DNA of 37,654 bases from Lachnospiraceae bacterium. GTDB lineage: Bacteria; Bacillota; Clostridia; Lachnospirales; Lachnospiraceae. The translations under genes were made by a program, and so were the position numbers. Shown here piece by piece: positions 8,146-16,127 of the stretch (its first letter is position 1; every line of letters begins with the position of its first letter). Below the pieces are notes generated by a model. That model searched no databases and was not told the origin of the DNA. It saw only the letters and a list, made by a program, of their open reading frames with translations. The DNA is taken from contig SVFI01000023.1 in the NCBI GenBank assembly GCA_015056905.1, positions 1 to 37,654 on the forward strand. Direction: 5' to 3'.

Positions 8146-8556
8146 ATGGGTTATTCACAACAGCAGGCAGAGTCCATGTTTCAAACGATGTTATTTCCGG
8201 AAGAGCAAAGTACTTGCCCGGTATATTGCATGTTTTTGTCGACCGGTTTCTTTGCAAAACCGACGAAATTTGATGTCGGGTATATTACCTGCACGACATT
8301 GGGACGTATTTTAATCGCGAAGAATAAATTCGGAGGATGGAGCTTCGGTTCCCTTGCACTTCGAGCGGCAAAGGGCATTAAGGTTAAGACCAATTTTGCA
8401 GGACAGTCTGTCATTTCTGCGAAATTTATGGTGGAAGGAAAACCATATGAGCTGAAGGTTCAGATTGCGCCAAAGGTCGTGGGCAGTGATTTGCCGAACC
8501 AGAGTCGGAATTTGGACCGGTTTCTGGGAACGATTGCGCCGTTTGCGAATCAATAG
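8146..8556 (+). CDS. Hypothetical protein in an operon with the zinc-ribbon protein
   Basis: A 136-residue protein without signal peptide or clear membrane helices. Its alternating pattern (KFDVGYITCTTLGRILIAKNKF and later KFMVEGKPYELKVQIAPKVVG) suggests a beta-rich fold, perhaps PH-like, but this is a guess from pattern only. An AGGAG site lies about 10 nt before ATG 8146. It is 28 bp downstream of the zinc-ribbon gene and followed by a strong terminator, so the two form a closed two-gene unit. Confidence 0.65.
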   Translation: MGYSQQQAESMFQTMLFPEEQSTCPVYCMFLSTGFFAKPTKFDVGYITCTTLGRILIAKNKFGGWSFGSLALRAAKGIKVKTNFAGQSVISAKFMVEGKPYELKVQIAPKVVGSDLPNQSRNLDRFLGTIAPFANQ

Positions 8557-8586
8557 TAAAAAAAGAAATGGAAAAAAGTATAAGAG

Positions 8587-8625
8587 CATCTCAGGAAATC
8601 CGAAAGGTTTTTTGGGATGTTTTTT
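8587..8625 (+). terminator. Strong intrinsic terminator after the zinc-ribbon operon
   Basis: Arms at 8587-8601 and 8606-8619 pair over 14 positions (with G-U pairs and one bulge) around a GAAA tetraloop, followed by TTTTTTG and a second T run. Confidence 0.85.
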
Positions 8626-8730
8626 GTTTTTTTCTGGTTATATGATAAAAACCAAAACTGGATATTTTCATAATACCAAAAAGCGTATACATTATATACA
8701 TTGTAGAAAAGAAGGTGCAGGAGAAAATAA

Positions 8731-9579
8731 ATGAAAAAAATAGCACTTATCAATGATTTATCCGGTTTCGGAAAATGTTCACTTACGGCCGCAATACCGG
8801 TCATATCGGTGATGGGAATACAGGCTTGCCCGCTGCCGACAGCAGTTTTAACGGCACAGACGGGTTTTGAGAATTATTATTGCGATGATTTTACGGAACG
8901 AATGGACCGTTTTACGGAGCAGTGGAAGCAGATGGGCGTCAGCTTTGACGGCATTTCATCCGGCTATATGGAGGGCGCTCAGCAGATTGAAAAAGTAAGA
9001 CATTTTTTGGATGTGTTTCAGACGAAAGACAATCTCTACCTGCTGGATCCTGTGATGGGGGATCATGGAAAACCGTATGCTATGTACAGTGAGCAGATGC
9101 TTAGCGGAATGAAAGAACTGATGAATAGAGCGGATGTTCTGATTCCGAATCTGACAGAACTTTGCCTGTTGGCTGATATGGAGTACGAGGAGATGGTTTC
9201 ACATTGTAATGAACCGGATTACGTGAAAAAAGTGGAGGATGTATGTCGCGTTCTTATGCAGAAGTCGCCGAAAAACCAGACGATAATTGTGACGGGAATT
9301 CTTCGTAAAAAGGATGGGAAAGAGTATATCGCAAACCTTGCTGTTTCTGCGGATGAAAGTTATTACATCGAAAACCCGTATACGGGCAAAGGTTTTTCCG
9401 GGACGGGAGATTTGTTTGCGGCTGTAATCATCGGTTCGCTCGTCAAAGGACTGTCACAGACCCAGGCGCTCAAGAAGGCTTCTTATTTCCTGCAGGACGC
9501 TATAGAGGAGGCGTCAGCACAAAATGTTCAGGAGGTGCATGGTGTTTACTTCGAAAAGTATTTATCAAGGTTATTATAA
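8731..9579 (+). CDS. pdxK: Pyridoxal/pyridoxamine kinase (PfkB/ribokinase superfamily)
   Basis: A 282-residue kinase that would phosphorylate pyridoxal, pyridoxine or pyridoxamine with ATP in vitamin B6 salvage. It opens with INDLSGFGKCSLTAAIPVI, has the PLPTAVLTAQTGF segment, LLDPVMGDHGKPY (substrate/ATP region, about residues 104-117), IPNLTELCLL and the C-terminal anion-hole motif GTGDLFAAVIIG (about 226-237) with Asp229 as the expected catalytic base. These fit the pyridoxamine kinase branch. The start is supported by AGGAG about 10 nt upstream. It overlaps the next gene, an ECF S component, by about 40 bp, which suggests co-translation and a shared B6 role. Confidence 0.9.
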   Translation: MKKIALINDLSGFGKCSLTAAIPVISVMGIQACPLPTAVLTAQTGFENYYCDDFTERMDRFTEQWKQMGVSFDGISSGYMEGAQQIEKVRHFLDVFQTKDNLYLLDPVMGDHGKPYAMYSEQMLSGMKELMNRADVLIPNLTELCLLADMEYEEMVSHCNEPDYVKKVEDVCRVLMQKSPKNQTIIVTGILRKKDGKEYIANLAVSADESYYIENPYTGKGFSGTGDLFAAVIIGSLVKGLSQTQALKKASYFLQDAIEEASAQNVQEVHGVYFEKYLSRLL

Positions 9580-10084
9580 AATAAAATATATGGCACTGAC
9601 CGGTGTTTTTGCGGCGCTGATTACGATTATGACAGCATATATTTGTCATGTTCCGATTGGCATCAACGGAGGATATGTACACTTCGGAGATGCGTTTATC
9701 TATTTGGCGGCGTCATTGCTCCCGCTTCCGTATGCGCTGGCAGCGGCGGCAATCGGGGGAGGTTTGGCGGACCTATTGACAGCTCCGATGTGGGCACCCG
9801 CGACGATACTCATCAAAATGCTTATTGTGCTCCCCTTTACATCAAAAGCGAACAGGATAGTAGCAAAAAGAAATGTTATGTCAACCGTATCGGCGTATTT
9901 TATTTCCGGTTTCGGCTATTATATCGCAGAGCGTCTGATGTTTGAAAATGGAGCGGTACTCGTGGTAACAATGGCACAGACGGCTGTGCAGTCACTCGGG
10001 AGTGCGGTTGTTTATTTGCTGCTCGGCGCAGCATTAGACAGAGGACAGTTCAAAAACCGTTTTTTTGAAGCAGACAGGAGATGA
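9539..10084 (+). CDS. ECF transporter S component, likely for a vitamin B6 form
   Basis: About 181 residues with five to six hydrophobic segments, beginning MALTGVFAALITIMTAY after a short basic lead. HVPIGINGGYVHFGDAFIYLAA and GGGLADLL fit substrate-binding (S) subunits of energy-coupling-factor importers, which dock onto a shared ATPase module not in this window. The gene overlaps the end of the pyridoxal kinase gene, so a B6 vitamer is the likely substrate; that is context, not residue-level evidence. The ATG at 9539 follows AGGAGG but with a short gap; an in-frame ATG at 9524 is an alternative. The stop overlaps the next gene region. Confidence 0.8.
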   Translation: MVFTSKSIYQGYYKIKYMALTGVFAALITIMTAYICHVPIGINGGYVHFGDAFIYLAASLLPLPYALAAAAIGGGLADLLTAPMWAPATILIKMLIVLPFTSKANRIVAKRNVMSTVSAYFISGFGYYIAERLMFENGAVLVVTMAQTAVQSLGSAVVYLLLGAALDRGQFKNRFFEADRR

Positions 10085-10089
10085 CAGAT

Positions 10090-10686
10090 ATGGCAGACAT
10101 TTTATATACGTACAAAAATCAGGTATACGCTAACATTACAAACCGCTGTGATTGCAGCTGCGTGTTCTGCATCCGTTCGCATCAGGACGGTGTCGGTGAG
10201 TCGGAGAATTTATGGCATGAAAAGGATCCGGATTTAGAAGAAATTAAGAAAGCGATGGATGAATTTAACTTTACAGAATACGGTGAATTAGTGTATTGTG
10301 GATATGGGGAGCCGACATGTGCGATTGAGACATTAATTGCAAGTGCGGCTTATGCCAAAGAGAGATATGGAATCAAGGTTCGGCTTAATACGAACGGCCT
10401 TGCGAATCTGTATCACGGGCGCGATGTTGTTCCGGAGCTTGCGCAGGTGGTGGATAGTGTTTCCATCAGTTTGAATGCGCCGACGGCGGAAAAGTATCAG
10501 CAGGTGACAAGGCCTGCGTTTGAGAATGCTTTTTCGGGAATGCTTGCGTTTGCAACTTTGGCGAAGGATGCATTCGGGCAGACACAGTTTACGGCTGTGG
10601 ATGTGCTTTCGCCGGAAGAACTGAAGGCATGTCAGGAGCTTGCGGATGAGATGGGCATCCGTCTCAGAATACGAAAATTTACATGA
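10090..10686 (+). CDS. Radical SAM protein, TatD-associated type
   Basis: About 198 residues, short for a radical SAM enzyme. The [4Fe-4S]-binding motif is NITNRCDCSCVFCIR, giving the canonical CxxxCxxC that binds S-adenosylmethionine and the cluster. CGYGEPT and RLNTNGLANL match the following strands of the barrel, and SVSISLNAPTAEKY is typical of this subgroup, usually found beside a TatD-family nuclease. No tatD gene is here, so it is an orphan in this window. No auxiliary cluster domain is seen. ATG 10090 is preferred over 10081 because AGGAG at 10076-10080 is correctly spaced. It follows the ECF gene directly and precedes the SseB-macrodomain gene by 12 bp. Confidence 0.85.
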   Translation: MADILYTYKNQVYANITNRCDCSCVFCIRSHQDGVGESENLWHEKDPDLEEIKKAMDEFNFTEYGELVYCGYGEPTCAIETLIASAAYAKERYGIKVRLNTNGLANLYHGRDVVPELAQVVDSVSISLNAPTAEKYQQVTRPAFENAFSGMLAFATLAKDAFGQTQFTAVDVLSPEELKACQELADEMGIRLRIRKFT

Positions 10687-10698
10687 TGGAGGAAATCT

Positions 10699-11640
10699 AT
10701 GGCTCAGATGAATTATGCGAAGGAAGTAGAAAGAGCGTTGGAGAATTGGTATTTTGCAGGTCAGGATGCAACGCCGACGCCGATTTTTAACGCGATACAG
10801 TTAGGTCTTGAGAACGATATGCAGTTCATTGTTCCGGTACATACGCCGGACTCTGCGGAGGAACTCATGGTTTCAGCAGAGCAGATTAAGTTCAAGGAGC
10901 TTGAAACAAATGATCCTAAGATGAGAGGGAAGTATTTTATTCCTCTTTTTACAAGTCCGAAGGAAGTGGATAAGGGGGAGGAGACGGTTGTCATTGACCG
11001 TACCCTGCGCGAGATGATTGATGTGCTCGATTATCGCCCGAACTGTCTGGGATTTATTATCAATCCGTGGGATAAAAAGATGGTAATTACAAGAGAGACG
11101 CTCGATGTGATTTTAAAGCATGAGCTGAAGTCACACATTAATATTATCAACGGTAGTGTGCTTTATGTACATGCGGATGCGATTGTCAATGCAGCAAATG
11201 AGAGCCTTCTCGGCGGAGGCGGTGTTGACGGTGCAATTCACAAGGCAGCAGGTCCGCAGCTTTTGGAGGCGTGTAAGGCACTCGGAGGTTGTCCGACCGG
11301 CGGAGCTAAAATGACGTCCGCATTTAAACTGAAAAATGCTGATTATATCATACATGCTGTCGGACCAAAATATACGGGAGATGAAAATGATTCCAAACTT
11401 CTTGCAGCCTGCTACATGAATTCGCTGGAGCTTGCATGGCGTAACGGCTGTATGAGTGTTGCGTTCCCTGGGATTTCGACAGGTGTTTACGGATATCCGC
11501 TTGAGGAGGCAGCAAAAATTTCACTCTCGGCAGTCGTGCGCTGGTTTGAACTGCATCCGGACGTGACCTTAAATGTATATTTCTGTTGTTTCCGTGCTGA
11601 GGAGATGGAAGTATACAAAAATCTGACACAGAAGAGATAA
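10699..11640 (+). CDS. SseB-like domain fused to a macrodomain (ADP-ribose hydrolase type)
   Basis: A 313-residue protein. Residues 1 to about 135 resemble SseB N-terminal domains (PIFNAIQLGLENDMQFIVPV, then YFIPLFTSPKEVDKG and LGFIINPWDKKMVI). Residues about 145-313 are a macrodomain: INGSVLYVHADAIVNAANESL, the GGGGVDGAIHKAAGP loop that binds ADP-ribose, CPTGGAKMT, YIIHAVGP and the second loop FPGISTGVYGYPLEEAA. The pattern is that of O-acetyl-ADP-ribose deacetylases/mono-ADP-ribosyl hydrolases. No sirtuin or ADP-ribosyltransferase is adjacent. AGGAGG-like sequence supports ATG 10699. A terminator follows at 11651-11699. Confidence 0.88.
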   Translation: MAQMNYAKEVERALENWYFAGQDATPTPIFNAIQLGLENDMQFIVPVHTPDSAEELMVSAEQIKFKELETNDPKMRGKYFIPLFTSPKEVDKGEETVVIDRTLREMIDVLDYRPNCLGFIINPWDKKMVITRETLDVILKHELKSHINIINGSVLYVHADAIVNAANESLLGGGGVDGAIHKAAGPQLLEACKALGGCPTGGAKMTSAFKLKNADYIIHAVGPKYTGDENDSKLLAACYMNSLELAWRNGCMSVAFPGISTGVYGYPLEEAAKISLSAVVRWFELHPDVTLNVYFCCFRAEEMEVYKNLTQKR

Positions 11641-11650
11641 GTATGAAGAG

Positions 11651-11699
11651 GCTGTTGCAAATGAATCCATGATGAGTTTTACTTTGCAGCAGCTTTTTT
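11651..11699 (+). terminator. Intrinsic terminator after the B6/radical SAM/macrodomain operon
   Basis: GCTGTTGCAAA (11651-11661) pairs with TTTGCAGCAGC (11683-11693), 11 bp with one G-U, followed by six T. Confidence 0.85.
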
Positions 11700-11724
11700 G
11701 CATTATAAGAAAGGGGTATAAGAG

Positions 11725-12747
11725 ATGAAAGCACTTTTTATTGGAGGAACAGGTACTATCAGTATGGCGATTGTAAATCGCTTGGCGCAGGATCCGCTGT
11801 GGGAGGTCTGGGTGTTAAACAGGGGAAATCGCGAGGCAGAGCTTCCGCAGGGCGTACATCAGATTGTGGCGGACATTAACAACGAAGATGAGGTCCGCAA
11901 GAAACTTTCAGACATGACATTTGATACGGTCTGCGAATTTATCGGATTTCACGTGGAGGATGTGGAGCGTGATTACCGTCTTTTCAAAGGAAAAACAAGA
12001 CAGTACATCTACATTAGTTCCGCGTCTGCATATCATAAGCCGGCAGCATCTTATGTCATTACGGAAGGAACAACGCTTGCGAACCCGCATTGGCAGTATT
12101 CACGCGACAAGATTGCAAGTGAAGAATTTTTGATGGAGAAATATCGCACGGAAGGATTTCCGGTTACAATTGTGCGGCCGAGTCATACATACGATGAACG
12201 TAATATTCCCCTCGGCGTACACGGAAAAAAAGGTTACTGGCAGGTAATTAAGAGAATGATGGATGGTAAGCCTGTAATTATTCAGGGCGATGGAAGTTCA
12301 CTTTGGACGCTGACATTTAATGAAGATTTTGCGGTAGGTTTTACGGGACTTATGGCGAATTGTCATGCGATTGGTGAAGCATTCCATATTACGGGAGATG
12401 AGACACTGACATGGAATCAGATTTATCAGACGATTGCGGATGCACTTGGAGTAGAATTGAAGCCGTATTATGTAGCTTCGGAATTTTTGGCAGCAACCGG
12501 AGATAAATATGGGTTTGACTTCACGGGAAGCCTGATTGGGGACAAGTCAGTTTCGGTTGTTTTTGACAACAGTAAATTAAAACGCGCAGTACCGGATATG
12601 TGTACGGGAGTACGTTTTCATCAGGGAGTCCGCAGGGCGCTTTCTTACATATTGGACCATCCGGAGTATCAGATAGAGGATGCGGAGTTCGATGAGTGGT
12701 GTGACCGTGTTATCGCAGCGCAGGAAAAGGCGAAGACGGAGGTATAG
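11725..12747 (+). CDS. NAD-dependent epimerase/dehydratase (extended SDR)
   Basis: A 340-residue extended short-chain dehydrogenase/reductase. The N-terminal Rossmann nucleotide-binding motif is FIGGTGTISMAI; ISSASAYHKPA carries the catalytic Ser region, and IVRPSHTYDE lies at the expected place. The usual YxxxK is replaced around TLANPHWQYSRDKIASEEF (YSRDK: Tyr and Lys spaced as expected). The substrate is likely a nucleotide sugar or related hydroxy compound, but cannot be named. GAAAGGGG precedes ATG 11725. It stops 3 bp before the first aldo/keto reductase, so they are almost certainly cotranscribed. Confidence 0.88.
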   Translation: MKALFIGGTGTISMAIVNRLAQDPLWEVWVLNRGNREAELPQGVHQIVADINNEDEVRKKLSDMTFDTVCEFIGFHVEDVERDYRLFKGKTRQYIYISSASAYHKPAASYVITEGTTLANPHWQYSRDKIASEEFLMEKYRTEGFPVTIVRPSHTYDERNIPLGVHGKKGYWQVIKRMMDGKPVIIQGDGSSLWTLTFNEDFAVGFTGLMANCHAIGEAFHITGDETLTWNQIYQTIADALGVELKPYYVASEFLAATGDKYGFDFTGSLIGDKSVSVVFDNSKLKRAVPDMCTGVRFHQGVRRALSYILDHPEYQIEDAEFDEWCDRVIAAQEKAKTEV

Positions 12748-12750
12748 AGG

Positions 12751-13929
12751 ATGCAGTACCGTAATGATAAATACGGAAATCGGATATCGGTGCTCGGATA
12801 CGGCTGCATGCGTTTTTCACAGAAGGCAGGCGGAACGGATATTGAGAAGACGGAAAAAGAGATTATGGCGGCGTACAAGGCCGGCGTAAATTATTTTGAT
12901 ACCGCATACATCTATCCGGGAAGTGAGGCAGCACTCGGTAAAATTCTCGAGAGAAACGGGATAAGGGAAAAGGTCAGTATTGCCACGAAACTTCCGCACT
13001 ATTTACTCAAGACAAGGGAGTCGGCAGAAAAATGTTTTGGCGAGCAGCTTTCACGGTTGCGTACGGATTATGTGGATTATTATCTGATGCATATGCTGTC
13101 AGATATTAAATCATGGGAACGTTTGAAAGCGGACGGAATCGAAGAGTGGATTCAGGAGAAGAAGCAAAACGGAAGCATCCGTCAGGTTGGATTTTCGTAC
13201 CACGGAAATACAGATATGTTCTGTCAGCTCATAGATGCTTACGATTGGGATTTTTGTCAGATTCAGTATAATTATTTAGATGAACACTCGCAGGCAGGCC
13301 GAAAAGGACTGGAATATGCGGCAACGAAGGGAATTCCTGTCATTATTATGGAGCCGCTGCGCGGTGGAAGACTGGTGAACAACCTTCCGGAGAAGGCACA
13401 AAAGCTGTTTGCAGAATATGAGATTTCGCGAACACCTGCAGAATGGGCGTTTCACTGGCTTTGGAATCAGCCACAGGTAACGTGTGTACTCTCCGGAATG
13501 AATTCGATGGAGATGGTGGAAGAAAACATACGCAGTGCTTCCGGTTCGAAGGTTGGTGAATTTACAGAGCGTGACGAGCAGCTTCTTTCGGATGTGGTAA
13601 AAGCAATCAACGAGAAGATGAAAGTCGGATGTACCGGCTGCGGATACTGCATGCCGTGCCCGAAGCAGGTCGACATACCGGGAACTTTTGCCATCTATAA
13701 CAAGCGCTATACGGACGGCCGTCAAAAAGCGTTTGAAGAGTACCTTTTATGTACGGTGCTTCGTAAGGACTCGACGTCAGCATCCAACTGTATCGAGTGC
13801 GGCAAATGTGAGCAGCACTGTCCGCAGCACATTCCGATTCGACAAGAGCTTAAGAACGCCAAGCGCGCGCTTGAAGGACCGGTATATAAAATTGCCAAGT
13901 GGTTTGTTTCAACATTTTTAAAATATTAA
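12751..13929 (+). CDS. Aldo/keto reductase with C-terminal 2x[4Fe-4S] ferredoxin domain (copy 1)
   Basis: A 392-residue fusion enzyme. The aldo/keto reductase TIM barrel (residues 1 to about 280) shows YDTAYIYPGSE (catalytic Asp/Tyr region), DYVDYYLMHMLSD with the conserved His, QIQYNYLDEHSQAG, and the MEPLRGGRL cofactor-binding strand. The C-terminal tail (about 288-370) has cysteine clusters CTGCGYCMPCPKQVDIP and CIECGKCEQHCPQHIPI, typical of bacterial ferredoxin domains, suggesting electron transfer between iron-sulfur clusters and the reductase. It is cytosolic. It begins 3 bp after the SDR gene and is followed about 30 bp later by a second enzyme of the same architecture. Confidence 0.92.
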   Translation: MQYRNDKYGNRISVLGYGCMRFSQKAGGTDIEKTEKEIMAAYKAGVNYFDTAYIYPGSEAALGKILERNGIREKVSIATKLPHYLLKTRESAEKCFGEQLSRLRTDYVDYYLMHMLSDIKSWERLKADGIEEWIQEKKQNGSIRQVGFSYHGNTDMFCQLIDAYDWDFCQIQYNYLDEHSQAGRKGLEYAATKGIPVIIMEPLRGGRLVNNLPEKAQKLFAEYEISRTPAEWAFHWLWNQPQVTCVLSGMNSMEMVEENIRSASGSKVGEFTERDEQLLSDVVKAINEKMKVGCTGCGYCMPCPKQVDIPGTFAIYNKRYTDGRQKAFEEYLLCTVLRKDSTSASNCIECGKCEQHCPQHIPIRQELKNAKRALEGPVYKIAKWFVSTFLKY

Positions 13930-13958
13930 AGTGTGTCTGGCAGAGGAGGAAATGTAGT

Positions 13959-15089
13959 ATGATTTATAGAGAATTCCAAGGCAAACAGTTATCTATGCTC
14001 GGACTCGGAGCGATGCGTCTTCCGCTTTGCAGTAAGGATGATGCGGATATTGATGTAGCCAAGACCAAAGAGATGGTAGCATATGCGATGGAGCATGGTA
14101 TCAACTACTATGACACAGCATGGGGGTATCATAACGGACAATCTGAGATTGTGCTCGGAGAGATTTTAAATGAGTACCCGCGCGAGTCTTATTATCTCGC
14201 GAGTAAGTTTCCTGGTTATGATATTTCGAACATGGGTAAAGTGGAGGAAATATTTGAAAAACAGCTGGAAAAGACACAGAAAGAATATTTTGACTTTTAT
14301 CTGTTCCACAATGTGTGTGAGATTAATATCGATGCTTATCTCGATGAAAAATACGGTATTTTTGAATATCTGATGAAGCAGAAGGAGAACGGTCGCATCC
14401 GTCATCTCGGTTTTTCCGCACACGGAAGTTTGGAAGTGATGGAACGCTTTTTAAAGAAATACGGACACGCGATGGAGTTTTGTCAGTTGCAGATTAACTA
14501 TATTGATTGGGAGTTCCAAAAATCCAGAGAAAAAGTGGCACTTGTGCAATCATACGGGATTCCGGTATGGGTAATGGAACCGCTGCGCGGCGGAAAGCTG
14601 GCAAAGATTTCAGAGGAATACGTAGCAGGTTTACAGGAGCTTCGTCCTGAGGAGAGTGTTCCGGGATGGGCATTCCGATTTTTACAGAGTCTGCCTGAGG
14701 TGACAGTTGTTTTATCGGGAATGTCGAATATGGAGCAGCTGACTGCAAATGTGAAAACATTTGAAACGGATGCGCCTTTCAGCGATGAAGAGATGAAACA
14801 TATCAAAGATATGGCAGCGAAGATGGTTGGCAGAATTGCGCTTCCCTGCACCGCATGTCGCTATTGCACGTCCAAGTGTCCGAAGGGGCTTGACATACCG
14901 ACGCTGTTAGAACTTTATAACGAACATATCTTTACCGGTGGCGGATTCTTGCCGGAGTTTGGTTTGATGGCGATTGAAAAAGAAAAGCATCCGGATGCGT
15001 GCATCGGTTGTAGAGGCTGTGAGGCTGTGTGTCCGCAGCAAATTAAGATTTCTGAAGCGATGAAAGATTTTGCAGACAAAATGAAATAA
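13959..15089 (+). CDS. Aldo/keto reductase with C-terminal 2x[4Fe-4S] ferredoxin domain (copy 2)
   Basis: A 376-residue relative of the preceding gene. YDTAWGYHNGQSE, FYLFHNVCEIN, QLQINYIDWEF and MEPLRGGKL mark the barrel; CTACRYCTSKCPKGLDIP and CIGCRGCEAVCPQQIKI mark the two cluster sites. The start at 13959 follows GAGGAGG at 13944-13950; the longer in-frame reading from 13899 overlaps the previous gene and has no ribosome binding site. The two copies share layout but differ clearly in sequence, so they are old paralogues rather than a recent duplication. Nothing in the sequence fixes the substrate. Confidence 0.92.
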   Translation: MIYREFQGKQLSMLGLGAMRLPLCSKDDADIDVAKTKEMVAYAMEHGINYYDTAWGYHNGQSEIVLGEILNEYPRESYYLASKFPGYDISNMGKVEEIFEKQLEKTQKEYFDFYLFHNVCEINIDAYLDEKYGIFEYLMKQKENGRIRHLGFSAHGSLEVMERFLKKYGHAMEFCQLQINYIDWEFQKSREKVALVQSYGIPVWVMEPLRGGKLAKISEEYVAGLQELRPEESVPGWAFRFLQSLPEVTVVLSGMSNMEQLTANVKTFETDAPFSDEEMKHIKDMAAKMVGRIALPCTACRYCTSKCPKGLDIPTLLELYNEHIFTGGGFLPEFGLMAIEKEKHPDACIGCRGCEAVCPQQIKISEAMKDFADKMK

Positions 15090-15108
15090 GTTCGGAAGGA
15101 GAAAATAT

Positions 15109-15684
15109 ATGAAAAGCAGTGTGAAAAGATGTTTGACATGGATACGTGTTTCGGAAGTGAGAACTAAGACGGTTGCAGTACTTTTGGCGGTGGCAGCCGC
15201 TGTTGTGTTACCGCAGCTCGTACATATTGCAGGGGTGGCACTCGGTGCGGGAACCGGAATCGGGGAAATGCTTTTGCCGATGCATCTTCCTGTGTTGTTT
15301 GTCGGATGTCTGATGGGACCGGCAGCAGGAGTGGCAGCAGGGTGTTTATCACCGCTTGTAAGCTATGTGCTGACCGGAATGCCAATGCAGGCGATGTTGC
15401 CGTTTATCGTGGCGGAGCTTATGGTGTACGGTTTAGTATCCGGATGGATGAGCAAGAAATTATGTAAACCAATATTAAAAGTGCTGATTGCGCAGACAGT
15501 AGGTCGAATGGTACGTTCTGCGATGGTGTTAGCTTCGGTTTATCTTATTGGAAACAGCGCGCTTACGCTTCGTGCAAGCTGGAGTTATATCACAGCAGGA
15601 GTTTGGGGAATTGCAATCCAGCTTCTGATTCTTCCGGTGCTTCTTTCCTATGTGGAAAAGAAACGTAGGGAGAGAGGAATATAA
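15109..15684 (+). CDS. ECF-type transporter S component-like membrane protein
   Basis: A 191-residue membrane protein with about six hydrophobic segments. Features include VLLAVAAAVVLPQLVHI, an LPMHLPVLFVGCLMGPAAG segment and SPLVSYVLTGMPM, a pattern shared by ECF S components of several specificities (L-P-M-H-L-P then G near the third helix). A basic C-terminus (VEKKRRERGI) fits a cytoplasmic tail. GGAGAAAA precedes ATG 15109. It lies 20 bp after the second reductase and 1-2 bp before the DUF1893 gene, so it belongs to the same operon; the substrate is unknown. Confidence 0.75.
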   Translation: MKSSVKRCLTWIRVSEVRTKTVAVLLAVAAAVVLPQLVHIAGVALGAGTGIGEMLLPMHLPVLFVGCLMGPAAGVAAGCLSPLVSYVLTGMPMQAMLPFIVAELMVYGLVSGWMSKKLCKPILKVLIAQTVGRMVRSAMVLASVYLIGNSALTLRASWSYITAGVWGIAIQLLILPVLLSYVEKKRRERGI

Positions 15685-15685
15685 T

Positions 15686-16123
15686 ATGCAGCAGAGCCGG
15701 GATTTGGAAAGGGCCTGTCAGATGTTGAAAGAACAGGAATTGACCTGTGCATTTGTAAAGGACGACTTGGTTTACATAAGTAAAGAGAGAGGCGTACGCC
15801 CTTTGCTTGAATGTTACAAGGGAAAACAAATGGAACCGGGATTTTCCGCGGCAGATAAGGTTGTGGGGAAGGCGGCAGCATTTTTATATGTTTTGCTCGG
15901 GGTCGGAGAAATTTATACAGATGTGATTAGCCGTCCCGCGCTGGATGTGTTAAACCGCGCGGGCATAGATGTCAGTTACGGACAGCTTGCAGATGCAATC
16001 CGAAACCGCGTGGGAACCGGATTTTGTCCGATGGAAACGGCAGTCATGGATATTCAGGAGCCGGACAGCGCATTAGCGGCAGTGGAAGAGACGCTGGCAA
16101 AAATGAAGAAAAGAGGAGAATGA
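15686..16123 (+). CDS. DUF1893 family protein (deaminase-like fold)
   Basis: A 145-residue protein matching DUF1893 by TCAFVKDDLVYISKERGVRP, AADKVVGKAAAFLYVLLGVG, EIYTDVISRPALDVL and the C-terminal RNRVGTGFCPMETAV. The family is placed in the cytidine-deaminase-like superfamily, but no reaction has been assigned that I can name with confidence, and the classical zinc-binding HxE/PCxxC pair is not visible. It follows the ECF-like gene by 1-2 bp (AGAGAGGA site upstream) and lies 4 bp before the NhaC-type antiporter, indicating tight co-expression. Confidence 0.85.
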   Translation: MQQSRDLERACQMLKEQELTCAFVKDDLVYISKERGVRPLLECYKGKQMEPGFSAADKVVGKAAAFLYVLLGVGEIYTDVISRPALDVLNRAGIDVSYGQLADAIRNRVGTGFCPMETAVMDIQEPDSALAAVEETLAKMKKRGE

Positions 16124-16127
16124 ATCA

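Noticed and set aside
8663..8699. Vegetative promoter ahead of pdxK
   Set aside because: TATACA and TATATA boxes occur but no acceptable -35 box is found at 16-18 bp.
11684..11709. Possible promoter TTGCAG...TATAAG before the SDR gene
   Set aside because: The spacer is only 14 bp and overlaps the terminator.
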